Source: Bacteroidales bacterium (GTDB lineage Bacteria > Bacteroidota > Bacteroidia > Bacteroidales > VadinHA17). From it: a DNA stretch of 64,000 bases. The notes under the pieces were generated by a model that had not been told where the DNA came from, did not search any database, and saw only the letters and a program-made list of their open reading frames with translations. Below are positions 48,015-57,931 of the stretch, piece by piece. The stretch spans positions 62,001-126,000 of the forward strand of contig JADKBK010000008.1 of NCBI GenBank assembly GCA_016715075.1, read 5' to 3'. The translations under genes were made by a program, and so were the position numbers. Positions within the stretch are counted from its first letter, which is position 1, and each line of letters starts with the position of its first letter.

Positions 48015-50834
48015 TTATGTGTTAAGTTCCTCTTTAAGATAAATCCCGGTATAACTATCCACACATTCCGCAAGCCTTTCAGGTGAGCCAGCAAAAAGAA
48101 TATTTCCACCCGACCTTCCGCCTTCCTTGCCAAGATCTATGACATGGTCAGCCATTTTTACAACATCGAGGTTATGCTCAATCACAATTACAGTATTTCC
48201 TCTTTCAACAAGTTTATTGAGGACATCAAGAAGTACTCTCACATCTTCAAAATGCAATCCTGTCGTTGGCTCATCAAGGATATATACTGTTTTACCAGTA
48301 TCTCTTCTTGCCAGCTCGGTTGCGAGCTTTACCCTCTGGGCTTCCCCGCCGGAAAGAGTTGTTGATTGCTGACCCAGCCTTATATAACCTAATCCGACAT
48401 CCTGCAATGTCTTTATTTTATGATATATGGAAGGAACATTAACGAAGTATTCAACAGCATTATTTACGGTCATTTCCAGAACATCACTTATAGACTGTCC
48501 CTTATATTTAACCTCAAGGGTTTCCCTGTTATATCTTTTTCCGTTGCACTCATTACAATGAACATAAACGTCAGGAAGGAAATTCATCTCTATTGTCTTC
48601 ATGCCTGCACCTTCGCAGCCTTCGCATCTTCCTCCCTTTACATTGAATGAGAAACGGCCTGCACCGAATCCCCTGATCTTGGCCTCAGTTGTCTGTTCAA
48701 ACAATTTCCTGATATCAGTGAAGACACCTGTATATGTTGCAGGATTGGAACGGGGTGTTTTACCAATTGGCGACTGGCTGACTTCAATAACCTTATCTAT
48801 ATGTTCCAACCCGAGAATATCTTTATATGGCAGAGGTGATCTGCCGGCTCCGTGGAATTTTTTTGCCAGGGCGGGATGAAGTGTCTGGTTAATGAGAGAT
48901 GACTTGCCGCTACCTGAAACACCTGTCACACAGATCAGAGTGCCCAGGGGCAGACTGATGTCAACATTATTAAGGTTATGGCCTGTAGCGCCTGTTAGTA
49001 CAAGGAACTTTCCGTTACCCTCTCTTCTGTTTTCGGGTATACTAAACTTTCTTGAATTATTGAGGTAGGATGTAGTGAGGGTATTTTTCTTAAGAAGCTC
49101 AGATGGAATGCCGTGGGCAACAACCAATCCTCCATGCCGACCTGCACCAGGCCCCATATCCACAACATAGTCGGCTGAAAGAATCATCTCTCTGTCATGT
49201 TCAACAACGATGACTGAATTACCTGCATCTCTCAACTGCTTCAGAGCTGTGATCAGCCTGCGGTTATCGCGTTGGTGAAGACCAATGCTTGGTTCATCAA
49301 GGATATAAAGTACATTAACAAGCCTGGAACCAATCTGGGTGGCAAGCCTGATCCTCTGACTCTCCCCTCCCGAAAGGGTTTTTGCCCCTCTGTTGAGAGA
49401 GAGATATTCAAGTCCAACCTCCAGAAGGAAACCTAGCCTGGGTCTTATCTCTTTAAGGATTTCAGAAGCGATCTGCTTCTGCCTGGGACTCATTCGTTCC
49501 TCAACATCGGAAAAGAATGAAGAGAGTTCCCTGATATCCATTGCCGAAAGTTCACCTATATTTTTATCGTCGATCCTGAAAAACAGTGATTCTTTTTTCA
49601 GCCTTGTTCCATTACATTCCGGACATACATTATATTGTACATACTGATCTTTGAGCCGTGCGCTGTTTTTTTTTCCTCCGATAACCTCAAGTGTACCGAC
49701 AAAACTGACTACACCTTCAAAGGTCAGGAAATAATTGGATGACATCCCGAGAGGAGTATTTGACAGTTTAAGTACCTCATCAGAACCGTACAGCACCTTA
49801 TTGAGTGCATCTTCGGGTATATCCCTGATAGGTGTATCGAGTGTAAATCCGTTTTTTTCAGCAATGGCTTCTATCTGCCAGAAAATCCAGATATTCCTGT
49901 ATTTACCAAGTGGTTCTATACCACCTTTTCTGATGCTCAGATCCCGGTCGGGGATCAGCTTTTCCTCATCAATGCTTGATATCTCTCCGAGACCATTGCA
50001 ATGGGGGCATGCGCCCTGCGGGGAGTTGAATGAAAATGTATGCGGAGCCGGTTCATCATACGATATGCCTGTAACCGGACACATCAGATGACGGCTGAAA
50101 AAACGCGGTTCATTGTTCTCTGCATCCAGCACCATCATTATTCCTTCACCCTGATCAAGAGACATAAGGACTGAATCATAAAGCCTTTTGTCAGAGATCT
50201 CTCCTACAATGAATTTATCAATAACAAGCTCTATATTGTGGGTCTTATACCTGTCAAGCTTCAGCCCGTGGGTAAGTTCCTTTATTTCATTATCAATCCG
50301 TACATTAAGGAACCCTTTTCGCCTCAGCTGTTCGAAGAGCTCTTTATAATGTCCCTTTCTTCCCTTTACTACCGGAGCAAGAAAATAGACCTTCTTACCT
50401 GAGAAACGCTTGTTGACCAGTTCAAGAATCTGGTCATCAGAGTACTTAACCATCTTTTCTCCTGACAGATATGAATAGGCATCAGACGCCCGGGCAAAAA
50501 GAAGCCTTAGGAAGTCATAGATTTCTGTTATGGTGCCGACTGTGGAGCGGGGATTTTTGTTTGAGGTCTTTTGTTCGATTGATATGACCGGGCTAAGTCC
50601 TGTAATCTTATCAACATCCGGACGTTCCATTCCGCCAAGAAACTGCCTTGCATAGGCAGAAAGCGTCTCCATATAACGCCTCTGGCCTTCAGCGTAGATA
50701 GTATCGAAAGCCAGGGATGATTTTCCGCTTCCGCTAAGTCCGGTAATAACCACGAGCTTATTACGCGGAATAGTCACATCGATATTCTGCAAATTATGTA
50801 CTCTTGCCCCAAGAACATTTATTTCCTCATTCAT
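48015..50834 (-). CDS. uvrA: Excinuclease ABC subunit UvrA
   Basis: A 939-residue UvrA. It has two ATP-binding sites (GLSGSGKSSLAFDTIYAEGQ and GVSGSGKSSLI), signatures LSGGESQRIRLA and LSGGEAQRVKLA, and Walker B LDEPSIGLHQRD and LDEPTTGLHFED. Zinc-binding cysteines occur in CPVTG...CPHC and CEGCEGAG...CNEC. It recognises DNA damage with UvrB in nucleotide excision repair. Its start overlaps the stop of the upstream lytic transglycosylase by 4 bp (ATGA). No uvrB or uvrC is in the window. Confidence 0.96.
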   Translation of the reverse strand: MNEEINVLGARVHNLQNIDVTIPRNKLVVITGLSGSGKSSLAFDTIYAEGQRRYMETLSAYARQFLGGMERPDVDKITGLSPVISIEQKTSNKNPRSTVGTITEIYDFLRLLFARASDAYSYLSGEKMVKYSDDQILELVNKRFSGKKVYFLAPVVKGRKGHYKELFEQLRRKGFLNVRIDNEIKELTHGLKLDRYKTHNIELVIDKFIVGEISDKRLYDSVLMSLDQGEGIMMVLDAENNEPRFFSRHLMCPVTGISYDEPAPHTFSFNSPQGACPHCNGLGEISSIDEEKLIPDRDLSIRKGGIEPLGKYRNIWIFWQIEAIAEKNGFTLDTPIRDIPEDALNKVLYGSDEVLKLSNTPLGMSSNYFLTFEGVVSFVGTLEVIGGKKNSARLKDQYVQYNVCPECNGTRLKKESLFFRIDDKNIGELSAMDIRELSSFFSDVEERMSPRQKQIASEILKEIRPRLGFLLEVGLEYLSLNRGAKTLSGGESQRIRLATQIGSRLVNVLYILDEPSIGLHQRDNRRLITALKQLRDAGNSVIVVEHDREMILSADYVVDMGPGAGRHGGLVVAHGIPSELLKKNTLTTSYLNNSRKFSIPENRREGNGKFLVLTGATGHNLNNVDISLPLGTLICVTGVSGSGKSSLINQTLHPALAKKFHGAGRSPLPYKDILGLEHIDKVIEVSQSPIGKTPRSNPATYTGVFTDIRKLFEQTTEAKIRGFGAGRFSFNVKGGRCEGCEGAGMKTIEMNFLPDVYVHCNECNGKRYNRETLEVKYKGQSISDVLEMTVNNAVEYFVNVPSIYHKIKTLQDVGLGYIRLGQQSTTLSGGEAQRVKLATELARRDTGKTVYILDEPTTGLHFEDVRVLLDVLNKLVERGNTVIVIEHNLDVVKMADHVIDLGKEGGRSGGNILFAGSPERLAECVDSYTGIYLKEELNT

Positions 50835-51850
50835 TTCAGATCTTCCTTATCATTGGATCCGTTCTCGGCCTCGGTTCTTTCAATGCTTCTCATTCCTTCC
50901 ACCGGAATTTTTATAACATATTCCTTATTTGGTTTCGGTGTCAGAAATGGTTTCCGGAGCCATGGATTAAGTAACTTAAGCATTTTATAATTAGTCCCGA
51001 ATTTTCCTGCAAAAGCTGAGATATCGGTTATTGCACTATCAATCTTAACTTCGTAATATTTCAATTCAGGGTATAAGTCCTCTTTGCCGATATCGAAACC
51101 AAAACTTACAGGATCTGTAATTATAAGCTTATAGGCTACCACCCTGAAGATATACCTGGCTGTCTCTTCAGCTAACAAAAGATCATAATAGTTGTTCTGA
51201 CGCTGCATCTCCAGCTGCTCATCCATCCTGGACCGTCCGCCATTGTATGAGGCTGCAGCCAGTGTCCAGCTGCCATATTTTTCATGTGATTTAAGGAAAT
51301 ATTCACAGGCAAATCTTGTCGATTTTTCAACATGGTATCGCTCATCAACCACCTGGTTAATCTCCATCCCCTGCTCCTTTCCTGTTTCGGGCATAATCTG
51401 CCAGAAGCCAGTTGCACCTGCCGGAGACACCATGTTCGTATATTCGCTTTCAGCAGCAACAAGGTATTTAAAGTCATCGGGAATGTTGTATTCCCTGAGT
51501 ATTTTTTCTATCTGCGGAAAGTACCTGTTGGCTCTCTTTATTATAAGAATTGTTGATGAATGCCTGTATGCGCTTATCAGGATCTCTCTTTCCAGGCTCT
51601 CCCTCGTATCAAAATTTTCGAGCGGCATCTTTTCCCCTGCAAATGTGACAACATCCGGAAGCTTGAAAGCTTTTATGCTGTAAGTATTTCCGGGATGGCT
51701 GCCTGAATCTCCACCACCGTCTCCGGATCTTCTAAATCCCTGTGTTACTCCGAATATTATAATGAAAAGACCTGCAAGGGCAAGTGCTGTTACTAATGTT
51801 TTCCTGTTGGGATATGTCATGCGAATAAAGCAATTAAAAAATAAGTGCAA
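50831..51850 (-). CDS. Lytic transglycosylase (SLT domain)
   Basis: A 339-residue periplasmic protein with an N-terminal membrane anchor or signal (residues about 10-32). The SLT domain has the catalytic glutamate in FKYLVAAESEYTN, then SPAGATGFWQIMPETGKEQGM and ASYNGGRSRMD. The end has KMLKLLNPWLRKPFL, a LysM-like or MltD-like tail, but a complete LysM repeat is not clear. It cleaves the glycan strand of peptidoglycan. It is translationally coupled to uvrA by a 4-bp overlap, with no obvious functional tie. Confidence 0.87.
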   Translation of the reverse strand: MHLFFNCFIRMTYPNRKTLVTALALAGLFIIIFGVTQGFRRSGDGGGDSGSHPGNTYSIKAFKLPDVVTFAGEKMPLENFDTRESLEREILISAYRHSSTILIIKRANRYFPQIEKILREYNIPDDFKYLVAAESEYTNMVSPAGATGFWQIMPETGKEQGMEINQVVDERYHVEKSTRFACEYFLKSHEKYGSWTLAAASYNGGRSRMDEQLEMQRQNNYYDLLLAEETARYIFRVVAYKLIITDPVSFGFDIGKEDLYPELKYYEVKIDSAITDISAFAGKFGTNYKMLKLLNPWLRKPFLTPKPNKEYVIKIPVEGMRSIERTEAENGSNDKEDLK

Positions 51851-51977
51851 AGGTAACGTTTTTAAGCCTTATAAATTGCTTAATCAATTGTAAAATAAGA
51901 AGTGCAGGAATCAAAACAGGGCAAAAGTCAAAAGACTCCTGCGAATGTTTCAGGTCAAATAGAGATGAAAAACGGAA

Positions 51978-53312
51978 TCAGAACTTATAGGAAATACCCG
52001 AGAAAATCCCGAATGAATAAGGGTGGAACTGAGAACCTGATACACTGTTGAATGAATTCAGGTAGTATCTGAAAGTAGGTTCAAGGTTTAAAGCGAGTTT
52101 CTCGGAGAATTTATATTCCATGCCCATACCTATGGAGCTGCTTATTGAGAACATATTTAATCCTGCTGTAGTACCGATCATGTATTTACTGCCATCGACA
52201 ACAGTATAAACTGAATTATCGAGCAGGAGATTATATGATAATCCACCTATCAGGTTAAAATCAACAGTTCTGTCTACAACCTTATATCTCAGAAATACAG
52301 GCAGTTCAAGATAGCTGAAATTCTGCCGCATGGTATTATTAATATAATCAAGGCTTGCTTTTTGCGGATCAAAGACGTCTTTGTTGTAATTTGTTACTAT
52401 CCTGTCGCTGTTTCCGTCAGCAAAGAGGAAGACGTCAGCATTATTTGTATAAACAGTACCATTTGTGGTCAGGACTTCAAAGTTATGATCACCCTTGGTA
52501 TTATCATACTTCTGAAAACCGGCGAATGAGTTAATTCCCTCGAGGTCCTGTCCTACTGATGAATAGAAAAGTCCAGACTGAATACTGAATCTTTTATTTA
52601 CTTTATAGGAGAGAGCCACACCACCGGTATAGGAAACAACAGCCTGTTCTGATGCCTTTATCTGTTGGGACAGTGCATCGGAAGCTGAATTGATCTTCCC
52701 ATAGTATGTTGGTGTCGCCAGAGCTGTAATTGACCATCTGTGATTATTGTCTGACACTGTGTTATCAACAAGATAATCCTGGTATTCCTGGCTGATATCA
52801 TCAACAAAAAGATCATTATTGGGGATTTCAGGTATGGCGGCTTTATTCCGTATAATATTGAATGTGCTGGTTTTTATTGGAATATGAAGATTTGACTGAG
52901 GCAGAGTAAACACGCTTGAAACTCTTTCATCTGAAGTGGAGCTGGCATCAGCTTCAGAATTTTCAGTAATTTTATCTATCGGTTTTACTTCTGATCGGGC
53001 TATTCTGACCTGTCGGGAAACAGGATTAATCAGATTATCAGAAAAAACAGGAGCTGATGATTCCTCACTAAGAGCCATTACTGAATTGTCAAGCATGGAA
53101 GAAGTTTTACCGATCCATCTGTATGCGAGAACGCTCATTGTCATTGCAATAGCGAGGAAAGCAGCGGCACGCAGAAAATAGGCCGGCTTATCCTTCCTTG
53201 CAATTCTGCTGTCAATATTCATCCATGCATCAGGCGGGGGGAGCACCTCATAATCTTTCAGACCATTCCTGAAAGCAAGATCTATATTTGCTCTTCTCTC
53301 ATCCATTTGCAA
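51978..53312 (-). CDS. Single-span protein with C-terminal outer-membrane beta-barrel domain, probable anti-sigma
   Basis: A 444-residue protein. Residues 1-45 are cytoplasm-like (FRNGLKDYEVLPPPDAWMNIDSRI, the form seen in anti-sigma proteins of Bacteroidota). A membrane helix lies at about 47-66, then a low-complexity linker. The C-terminal 220 residues have strand pairs like RWSITALATPTYYG, VALSYKVNKRFSIQSGLFYSSVG and AGLNMFSISSSIGMGMEYKFSEKLALNLEPTFRYYLNSF, typical of small outer-membrane barrels of the PorT type. It overlaps the upstream sigma gene by 14 bp. A sensor spanning inner membrane to outer membrane is inferred. Confidence 0.78.
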   Translation of the reverse strand: MQMDERRANIDLAFRNGLKDYEVLPPPDAWMNIDSRIARKDKPAYFLRAAAFLAIAMTMSVLAYRWIGKTSSMLDNSVMALSEESSAPVFSDNLINPVSRQVRIARSEVKPIDKITENSEADASSTSDERVSSVFTLPQSNLHIPIKTSTFNIIRNKAAIPEIPNNDLFVDDISQEYQDYLVDNTVSDNNHRWSITALATPTYYGKINSASDALSQQIKASEQAVVSYTGGVALSYKVNKRFSIQSGLFYSSVGQDLEGINSFAGFQKYDNTKGDHNFEVLTTNGTVYTNNADVFLFADGNSDRIVTNYNKDVFDPQKASLDYINNTMRQNFSYLELPVFLRYKVVDRTVDFNLIGGLSYNLLLDNSVYTVVDGSKYMIGTTAGLNMFSISSSIGMGMEYKFSEKLALNLEPTFRYYLNSFNSVSGSQFHPYSFGIFSGISYKF

Positions 53313-53859
53313 TTCTCTTCTTGATTCCGGTAAATGAACCGACTCTCCTCTGAAGTATCACCCTTGCACGTGAAAGGTTTGACTTCGATGTTCCTTCAGA
53401 TATATTGATCATCTCACTTATCTCTTTATGGGAATACCCCTCTATAGCATACAGATTGAATACCATTCTGTATTTGGGGGGCAGTTCCCTTATTATCTCC
53501 AGCAAGTCAGCGGCTTCCAGACCTGCATAATCCTGATTATCAGGTTCGGCATCGGGTTCAGGCATCTGGTCTATATCATCAACCCTGTAGAGGCTGTTTC
53601 TGCTCCTGAATTTTTCAAGAGCAGTATTAACCGTTATCCTGCGCATCCATCCCTCGAAGGAACCCTCATGCTTGTAATTGCCAAGATTCTCAAAGATCTT
53701 TATAAATCCTTCCTGCAAAATATCCCTTGCCTCCTCATTATTGCCGGAATACTGCAGACAGACTGCATACAGCTTTGCTGAATGCCTCCTGTACAGAAGT
53801 TCCTGATCCTTCCTGTTCCCGGCTAGGCAACCTTTTATTATTTCCTTAATCTCTGACAA
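53299..53859 (-). CDS. ECF-family RNA polymerase sigma factor
   Basis: A 186-residue sigma factor of the ECF class. Region 2: LYAVCLQYSGNNEEARDILQEGFIKIFENLGNYKHEGSFEGWMRRI. Region 4: LPPKYRMVFNLYAIEGYSHKEISEMINISEGTSKSNLSRAR. It is co-transcribed with the following barrel protein, which overlaps it by 14 bp, suggesting control by that protein. This is a different subgroup from the sigma factor at 38093. Confidence 0.9.
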   Translation of the reverse strand: MSEIKEIIKGCLAGNRKDQELLYRRHSAKLYAVCLQYSGNNEEARDILQEGFIKIFENLGNYKHEGSFEGWMRRITVNTALEKFRSRNSLYRVDDIDQMPEPDAEPDNQDYAGLEAADLLEIIRELPPKYRMVFNLYAIEGYSHKEISEMINISEGTSKSNLSRARVILQRRVGSFTGIKKRIANG

Positions 53860-53966
53860 GCCTTTTACAGTTTGAGATTATAAAAATAAAAAATATTTGC
53901 CTCAAATACCAATAACTATTTATAAGATTGATGCTATTAATTAAAAAAAGGTTGCGTAAGCCTGAT

Positions 53967-55358
53967 TTAAATATGAATTACCTCTCCGTAAGCGGCGGCA
54001 GCAGCTTCCATAATTGCTTCTGACATTGTAGGATGAGGGTGAACAGATTTAATCAGTTCATGAGCAGTAGTTTCCAGTTTTCTCGCAACAACTATTTCAG
54101 CGATCATTTCAGTCACGTTGGCCCCAATCATATGGGCTCCAAGCAATTCGCCGTATTTTGAATCAAATATAAGTTTTATGAATCCATCTTTTGCGCCTGC
54201 AGCGCTTGCCTTTCCTGATGCTGTAAACGGGAATTTGCCTACGCGGATCTCAAAACCGGCTTCCCTGGCAGCGCTCTCAGTCATACCGACAGAGGCTATT
54301 TCAGGGTTTGTATAGGTACAGGCAGGGATATTATTGTAATCAAGCGGATCTGTCTCCACTCCTGCCATTTTTTCAACACAGATTATACCTTCAGCCGATG
54401 CAACATGTGCAAGGGCGGGACCATGAACTATGTCTCCTATTGCATAGACTCCCGGGACAGTGGTCCTGTAAAAATCATCCACTGTCACTTTACCCTTCTC
54501 TGTTTTCACCCCGGTCTTTTCCAGTCCGATGTTTTCAAGATTCGGTGACACGCCAACAGCAGAAAATACTATATCTGTTTCAATCACTTCTGTCCCTTTG
54601 GCAGTTTTTACCGTGACCTTGCATTTCTCACCTGAAGTATCCACCGACTCTACGGAAGAATCAGTCATAATCTTCATCTTCATCTTTTTAAAAGACCTCT
54701 CCAGCTGCTTTGAAACCTCTTCATCTTCGTTCGGAACAATTCGAGGGAGGAATTCAACAAGGGTAACACTGGTTCCTATTGACTGGTAAAAACTTGCGAA
54801 CTCACTGCCTATGGCTCCGGAGCCTACTACAACCATTGAACCCGGCTGTTTCGGAAGTGTCATTGCCTCACGGTATCCGATAATCTTCTTTCCGTCCTGC
54901 TTAAGGGAGGGAAGCTCCTTTGATCTTGCACCGGTCGCAACAATTATATTTTTTGCTGTATAATTTTTCTTACTCCCTTCAGCATCCTCTACTTCAACGC
55001 TGTTATTTCCTGCCAGCTTCCCATATCCTTTGATGTGGACAATATTGTTTTTTTTGAAGAGAAACTGAATTCCCTTGCTCATCGAATCAGCCACTCCCCT
55101 GCTCCTCGATATTATTGCACCGAAATCGGGTTTAGCCTCTCCTGCAATTGTTATTCCGTATTCTGCGGCATGAGTAATGTATTCAAATACCTGGGCGCTC
55201 TTGAGCAGTGATTTTGTAGGGATACAACCCCAGTTAAGACATATTCCACCGAGTTCAGCCTTTTCAACTACTGCAACTTTCATTTTTAACTGCGATGCCC
55301 TTATTGCGGCTACATATCCACCAGGTCCGCTGCCTATGATTATAAGATCGTAATCCAT
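53967..55358 (-). CDS. lpdA: Dihydrolipoyl dehydrogenase
   Basis: A 463-residue flavoprotein disulfide reductase, the E3 subunit of 2-oxoacid dehydrogenase complexes or the L protein of the glycine cleavage system. It has FAD-binding IIGSGPGGYVAAIRA, the redox-active pair in GGICLNWGCIPTKSLL, NAD-binding VVGSGAIGSEFASFY, AIGDIVHGPALAHVAS, and the catalytic C-terminal SVHPHPTMSEAI (His-Glu). No E1, E2 or gcv genes are in the window, so its partner complex is unknown. It stops 1 bp after the zinc permease gene ends, same strand. Confidence 0.94.
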   Translation of the reverse strand: MDYDLIIIGSGPGGYVAAIRASQLKMKVAVVEKAELGGICLNWGCIPTKSLLKSAQVFEYITHAAEYGITIAGEAKPDFGAIISRSRGVADSMSKGIQFLFKKNNIVHIKGYGKLAGNNSVEVEDAEGSKKNYTAKNIIVATGARSKELPSLKQDGKKIIGYREAMTLPKQPGSMVVVGSGAIGSEFASFYQSIGTSVTLVEFLPRIVPNEDEEVSKQLERSFKKMKMKIMTDSSVESVDTSGEKCKVTVKTAKGTEVIETDIVFSAVGVSPNLENIGLEKTGVKTEKGKVTVDDFYRTTVPGVYAIGDIVHGPALAHVASAEGIICVEKMAGVETDPLDYNNIPACTYTNPEIASVGMTESAAREAGFEIRVGKFPFTASGKASAAGAKDGFIKLIFDSKYGELLGAHMIGANVTEMIAEIVVARKLETTAHELIKSVHPHPTMSEAIMEAAAAAYGEVIHI

Positions 55359-55359
55359 A

Positions 55360-56181
55360 TCATTTATTAGTTAATATATTAATTAGATGATTTATACCCT
55401 TAACAATTACCCAGATGATCACCAGGGTAAAGATAATTGTTGCACCTACAGGTATTCCTGCAAAATAGGAGATAATATAACCTGTCGCTGTGCCAAAAAA
55501 ACCCGAAATTACCGACCAGATGACTATTTTAAAATAGACCCTGGTGAATATCATGGCAATGTTGGGTGGTATTGTGAGTAGTGATAGTACAAGAATTACG
55601 CCGGCCATTCGGATATTCAGAACAATCGTGAGAGCAATCAGTGAGGTTGTGAAATATTTGAAAATATCCACATATGAAGAATAGGTTCTTGCATAGACCT
55701 CATCGAAGGAGATGTATAAAATTGTACGGTAAAAGATCCCGAAGTAAAGTATCAGTATTATTGACATAACGCCAAGGGCGATTATATCAGAATTTGAAAC
55801 TGTAAGAATACTCCCGAAGAGGTAGCTCATGAGATTGGGTGTATAACCTGGTGTCAGGTAAATGAATATTATACCTATCGCCATTCCAAACGCCCACAGG
55901 ATACCGATAGCCGAGTCTTCCCTGATCTTCTGACGTACTGAAAGGTATTCCACACCAAGGGCAGACATAATACCAAATACAGCGGCTCCGATCACAGGAT
56001 TTATTCCGGCAAAATAGCCAATTCCAATTCCACCGAATGAGGCATGGGTAATCCCGCCACTAAGAAAAACCATCCTCCTGGATACAATATAGGTTCCTGC
56101 AATGCCCGCCGTGATACTCGCAAAGATTGCTCCAAGCAAACCCTTTATTATAAATTCATATTCAAAAATATTTGTTTCCAC
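55360..56181 (-). CDS. znuB: Zinc ABC transporter permease (ZnuB-type)
   Basis: A 273-residue ABC-3 family permease with about eight membrane helices. It has the conserved GTYIVSRRMVFLSGGITHASFGGIGIGYF and TRVYFKIVIWSVISGFFGTATGYIIS. It is the third gene of a znuA-znuC-znuB-type operon, 2 bp after the ATPase gene. It should form the membrane channel for zinc (manganese or iron cannot be excluded by sequence). Confidence 0.88.
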   Translation of the reverse strand: METNIFEYEFIIKGLLGAIFASITAGIAGTYIVSRRMVFLSGGITHASFGGIGIGYFAGINPVIGAAVFGIMSALGVEYLSVRQKIREDSAIGILWAFGMAIGIIFIYLTPGYTPNLMSYLFGSILTVSNSDIIALGVMSIILILYFGIFYRTILYISFDEVYARTYSSYVDIFKYFTTSLIALTIVLNIRMAGVILVLSLLTIPPNIAMIFTRVYFKIVIWSVISGFFGTATGYIISYFAGIPVGATIIFTLVIIWVIVKGINHLINILTNK

Positions 56182-56183
56182 AA

Positions 56184-56927
56184 TTAATGCATTTTCAGTA
56201 CAGTGTGAGGAACTACGCCATGGGTGATAAGCTGAATGGGGCAGCCGTATGCAAGCAGGTCATCGTTTGTTATCTCATGTGAGGGGTGATAATGAAGTGT
56301 TCTGTTAACACAGGCAAATGATTTTATATGAGCTGAAATGGTGCCGACATCATGTGAAACCATAAGTATGGCCATCCTTTTGTTGAGTTCCCTGAGCTTC
56401 TCGTAGAAATCATTTTCAAATGTTGTATCAACAAAATTCCCCGGTTCATCGAGTAATAGTAACCTTGGATCACCTATAATTGCCCTTCCTAGAAAAACCC
56501 TCTGCATCTGTCCTCCGGAAAGCTCGTTCATCGGCGAATTCTTCATTTCAGACAGGCCCAGTTCATCCATTACAATGTCGGCTTTTTGTCTGTCTGATGA
56601 AGACATCCTGGTTATTATCCCTTTCCTGATCATAAGCCCCGACAATACTATATCGGTAACAGTAACCGGATAATTTACATCTCCCGTTGAAATCTGGGGC
56701 AGATACCCTATACTTTTATTGTCAATAAGATCAGAATTGAAGACCAGCGTTCCATTTAACGGCTTCAGTAAGCCAAGTATCACCCTCAGAAGTGTTGTCT
56801 TTCCTCCTCCATTTGGACCAATCACACCGATAAAATCATTCTCCATGACCCTGAAACTGACATCCTGCAAAATGATATTGGTTCCATAGGAAGCTGAGAG
56901 TGCATTCATTTCAAATAATGTTGCCAT
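56184..56927 (-). CDS. znuC: Zinc ABC transporter ATP-binding protein (ZnuC-type)
   Basis: A 247-residue ABC ATPase. Walker A is GPNGGGKTTLLR, signature LSGGQMQRVFLGRAI, Walker B LLLDEP followed by GNFVDT, and the H-loop VSHDVG. The domain order matches ZnuC/MntB-type metal ABC ATPases. It lies between the substrate-binding and permease genes with 9-bp and 2-bp gaps. Confidence 0.9.
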   Translation of the reverse strand: MATLFEMNALSASYGTNIILQDVSFRVMENDFIGVIGPNGGGKTTLLRVILGLLKPLNGTLVFNSDLIDNKSIGYLPQISTGDVNYPVTVTDIVLSGLMIRKGIITRMSSSDRQKADIVMDELGLSEMKNSPMNELSGGQMQRVFLGRAIIGDPRLLLLDEPGNFVDTTFENDFYEKLRELNKRMAILMVSHDVGTISAHIKSFACVNRTLHYHPSHEITNDDLLAYGCPIQLITHGVVPHTVLKMH

Positions 56928-56936
56928 ATCATGAAG

Positions 56937-57855
56937 TCATTTTGAACTTTCAATTAAGCTGCTGTACAAAGCATCTATGATTTCAGTTGTCGAATCCAGC
57001 CACTGCTCAGATAACGGATCAATTATCTGCACCCTTGCCCCTATTTCATGAGCTATTGCTTTGGCATTCTTTGTATCATATTCCTTCTGAACAAATATTG
57101 TTTTTATCCTCCCAGTTCTTGCACGGTCGATAAGCTCCCTTAATCTCGAAGGCGTCGGCTCTTTCCCTTCAAATTCCACTGAGATCTCTTCAAGACCATA
57201 ATCTCTCGCCAGGTAACCCAGGTTTGGATGAAAAATCATAAATGACTTGTTTTCCACACCTGAAAAGAGTTCTCCGGTTTTTTTATCAAGCGCCTGAATT
57301 TTTAATACCAGATCCTGATAGTTGGTTTCATACATGTTTTGATGAACAGGATTCAGCTCTGACAGAAAATCCCTTACCGATGCTGCCATTATGAGGGCAC
57401 ATTTGGGTGAGACCCAGTAGTGAGGATCAGCTCCTTCCACATGATCGCCGTCGTGATGATCCCTTGAACCGAGAGGCTCAATATTCCTGCTCAGTGATAA
57501 CTTCCTGATCGACCGGTTTGTGTCATAGAAACGGTCAAGCAGGTACTTCGAACCCCAGATAACCATTGCTTATATACCCGATAGACTTTCTAAGTTTTAC
57601 TATCTGCTTTGGAAAAGGTTCATAAATATGAGGATTTGCACCGGCCGGTACCATAACATTAACTGTGAAATCATCCCCACCTATTGCCTCAACAAAATAC
57701 TTATACGGTGAAATGCTGACAGTTATAATTCTTTCATCTGAATCTATAACTCTCCGGCCGCATGATGCAAAAATAAGTATGCCAAGAAATATGAAGATCT
57801 TTCTCACGTAACTGAAAATTCTAAGTTGGTACAAATTTAACATATAACAGAACAA
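56937..57855 (-). CDS. znuA: Zinc ABC transporter substrate-binding lipoprotein (ZnuA-type), frameshifted
   Basis: A lipoprotein (LIFASC lipobox) of about 300 residues, restored by removing one base near 57541-57544. The first fragment ends SNGYLGFEV and the second continues LLDRFYDTNRSIRK. A short His-rich loop (DHHDGDHVEGADPHYWVSP) and the metal-ligand histidines in NPHIYEP and FHPNLGYLARDYG support a zinc-binding protein of cluster A-I. The start may be ATG at 57855 or 57843, or a GTG at about 57807 directly before the signal peptide. First gene of the znuACB-type operon. Confidence 0.83.
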
Positions 57856-57866
57856 ATGGTTTATGT

Positions 57867-57897
57867 GTTGTAAATAAAATAATATAAGCTAAATTTG
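57867..57897 (+). promoter_or_regulatory. Promoter of the 57932 gene
   Basis: GTTG (57867-57870), 19-bp spacer, TAAATTTG (57890-57897) on the plus strand. Fits the Bacteroidota consensus with one -33 mismatch; start would be near 57904, 28 nt before the ATG. Confidence 0.55.
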
Positions 57898-57931
57898 ACT
57901 ATGGTTTACATGGATCAATGTTTGCTTTCCT

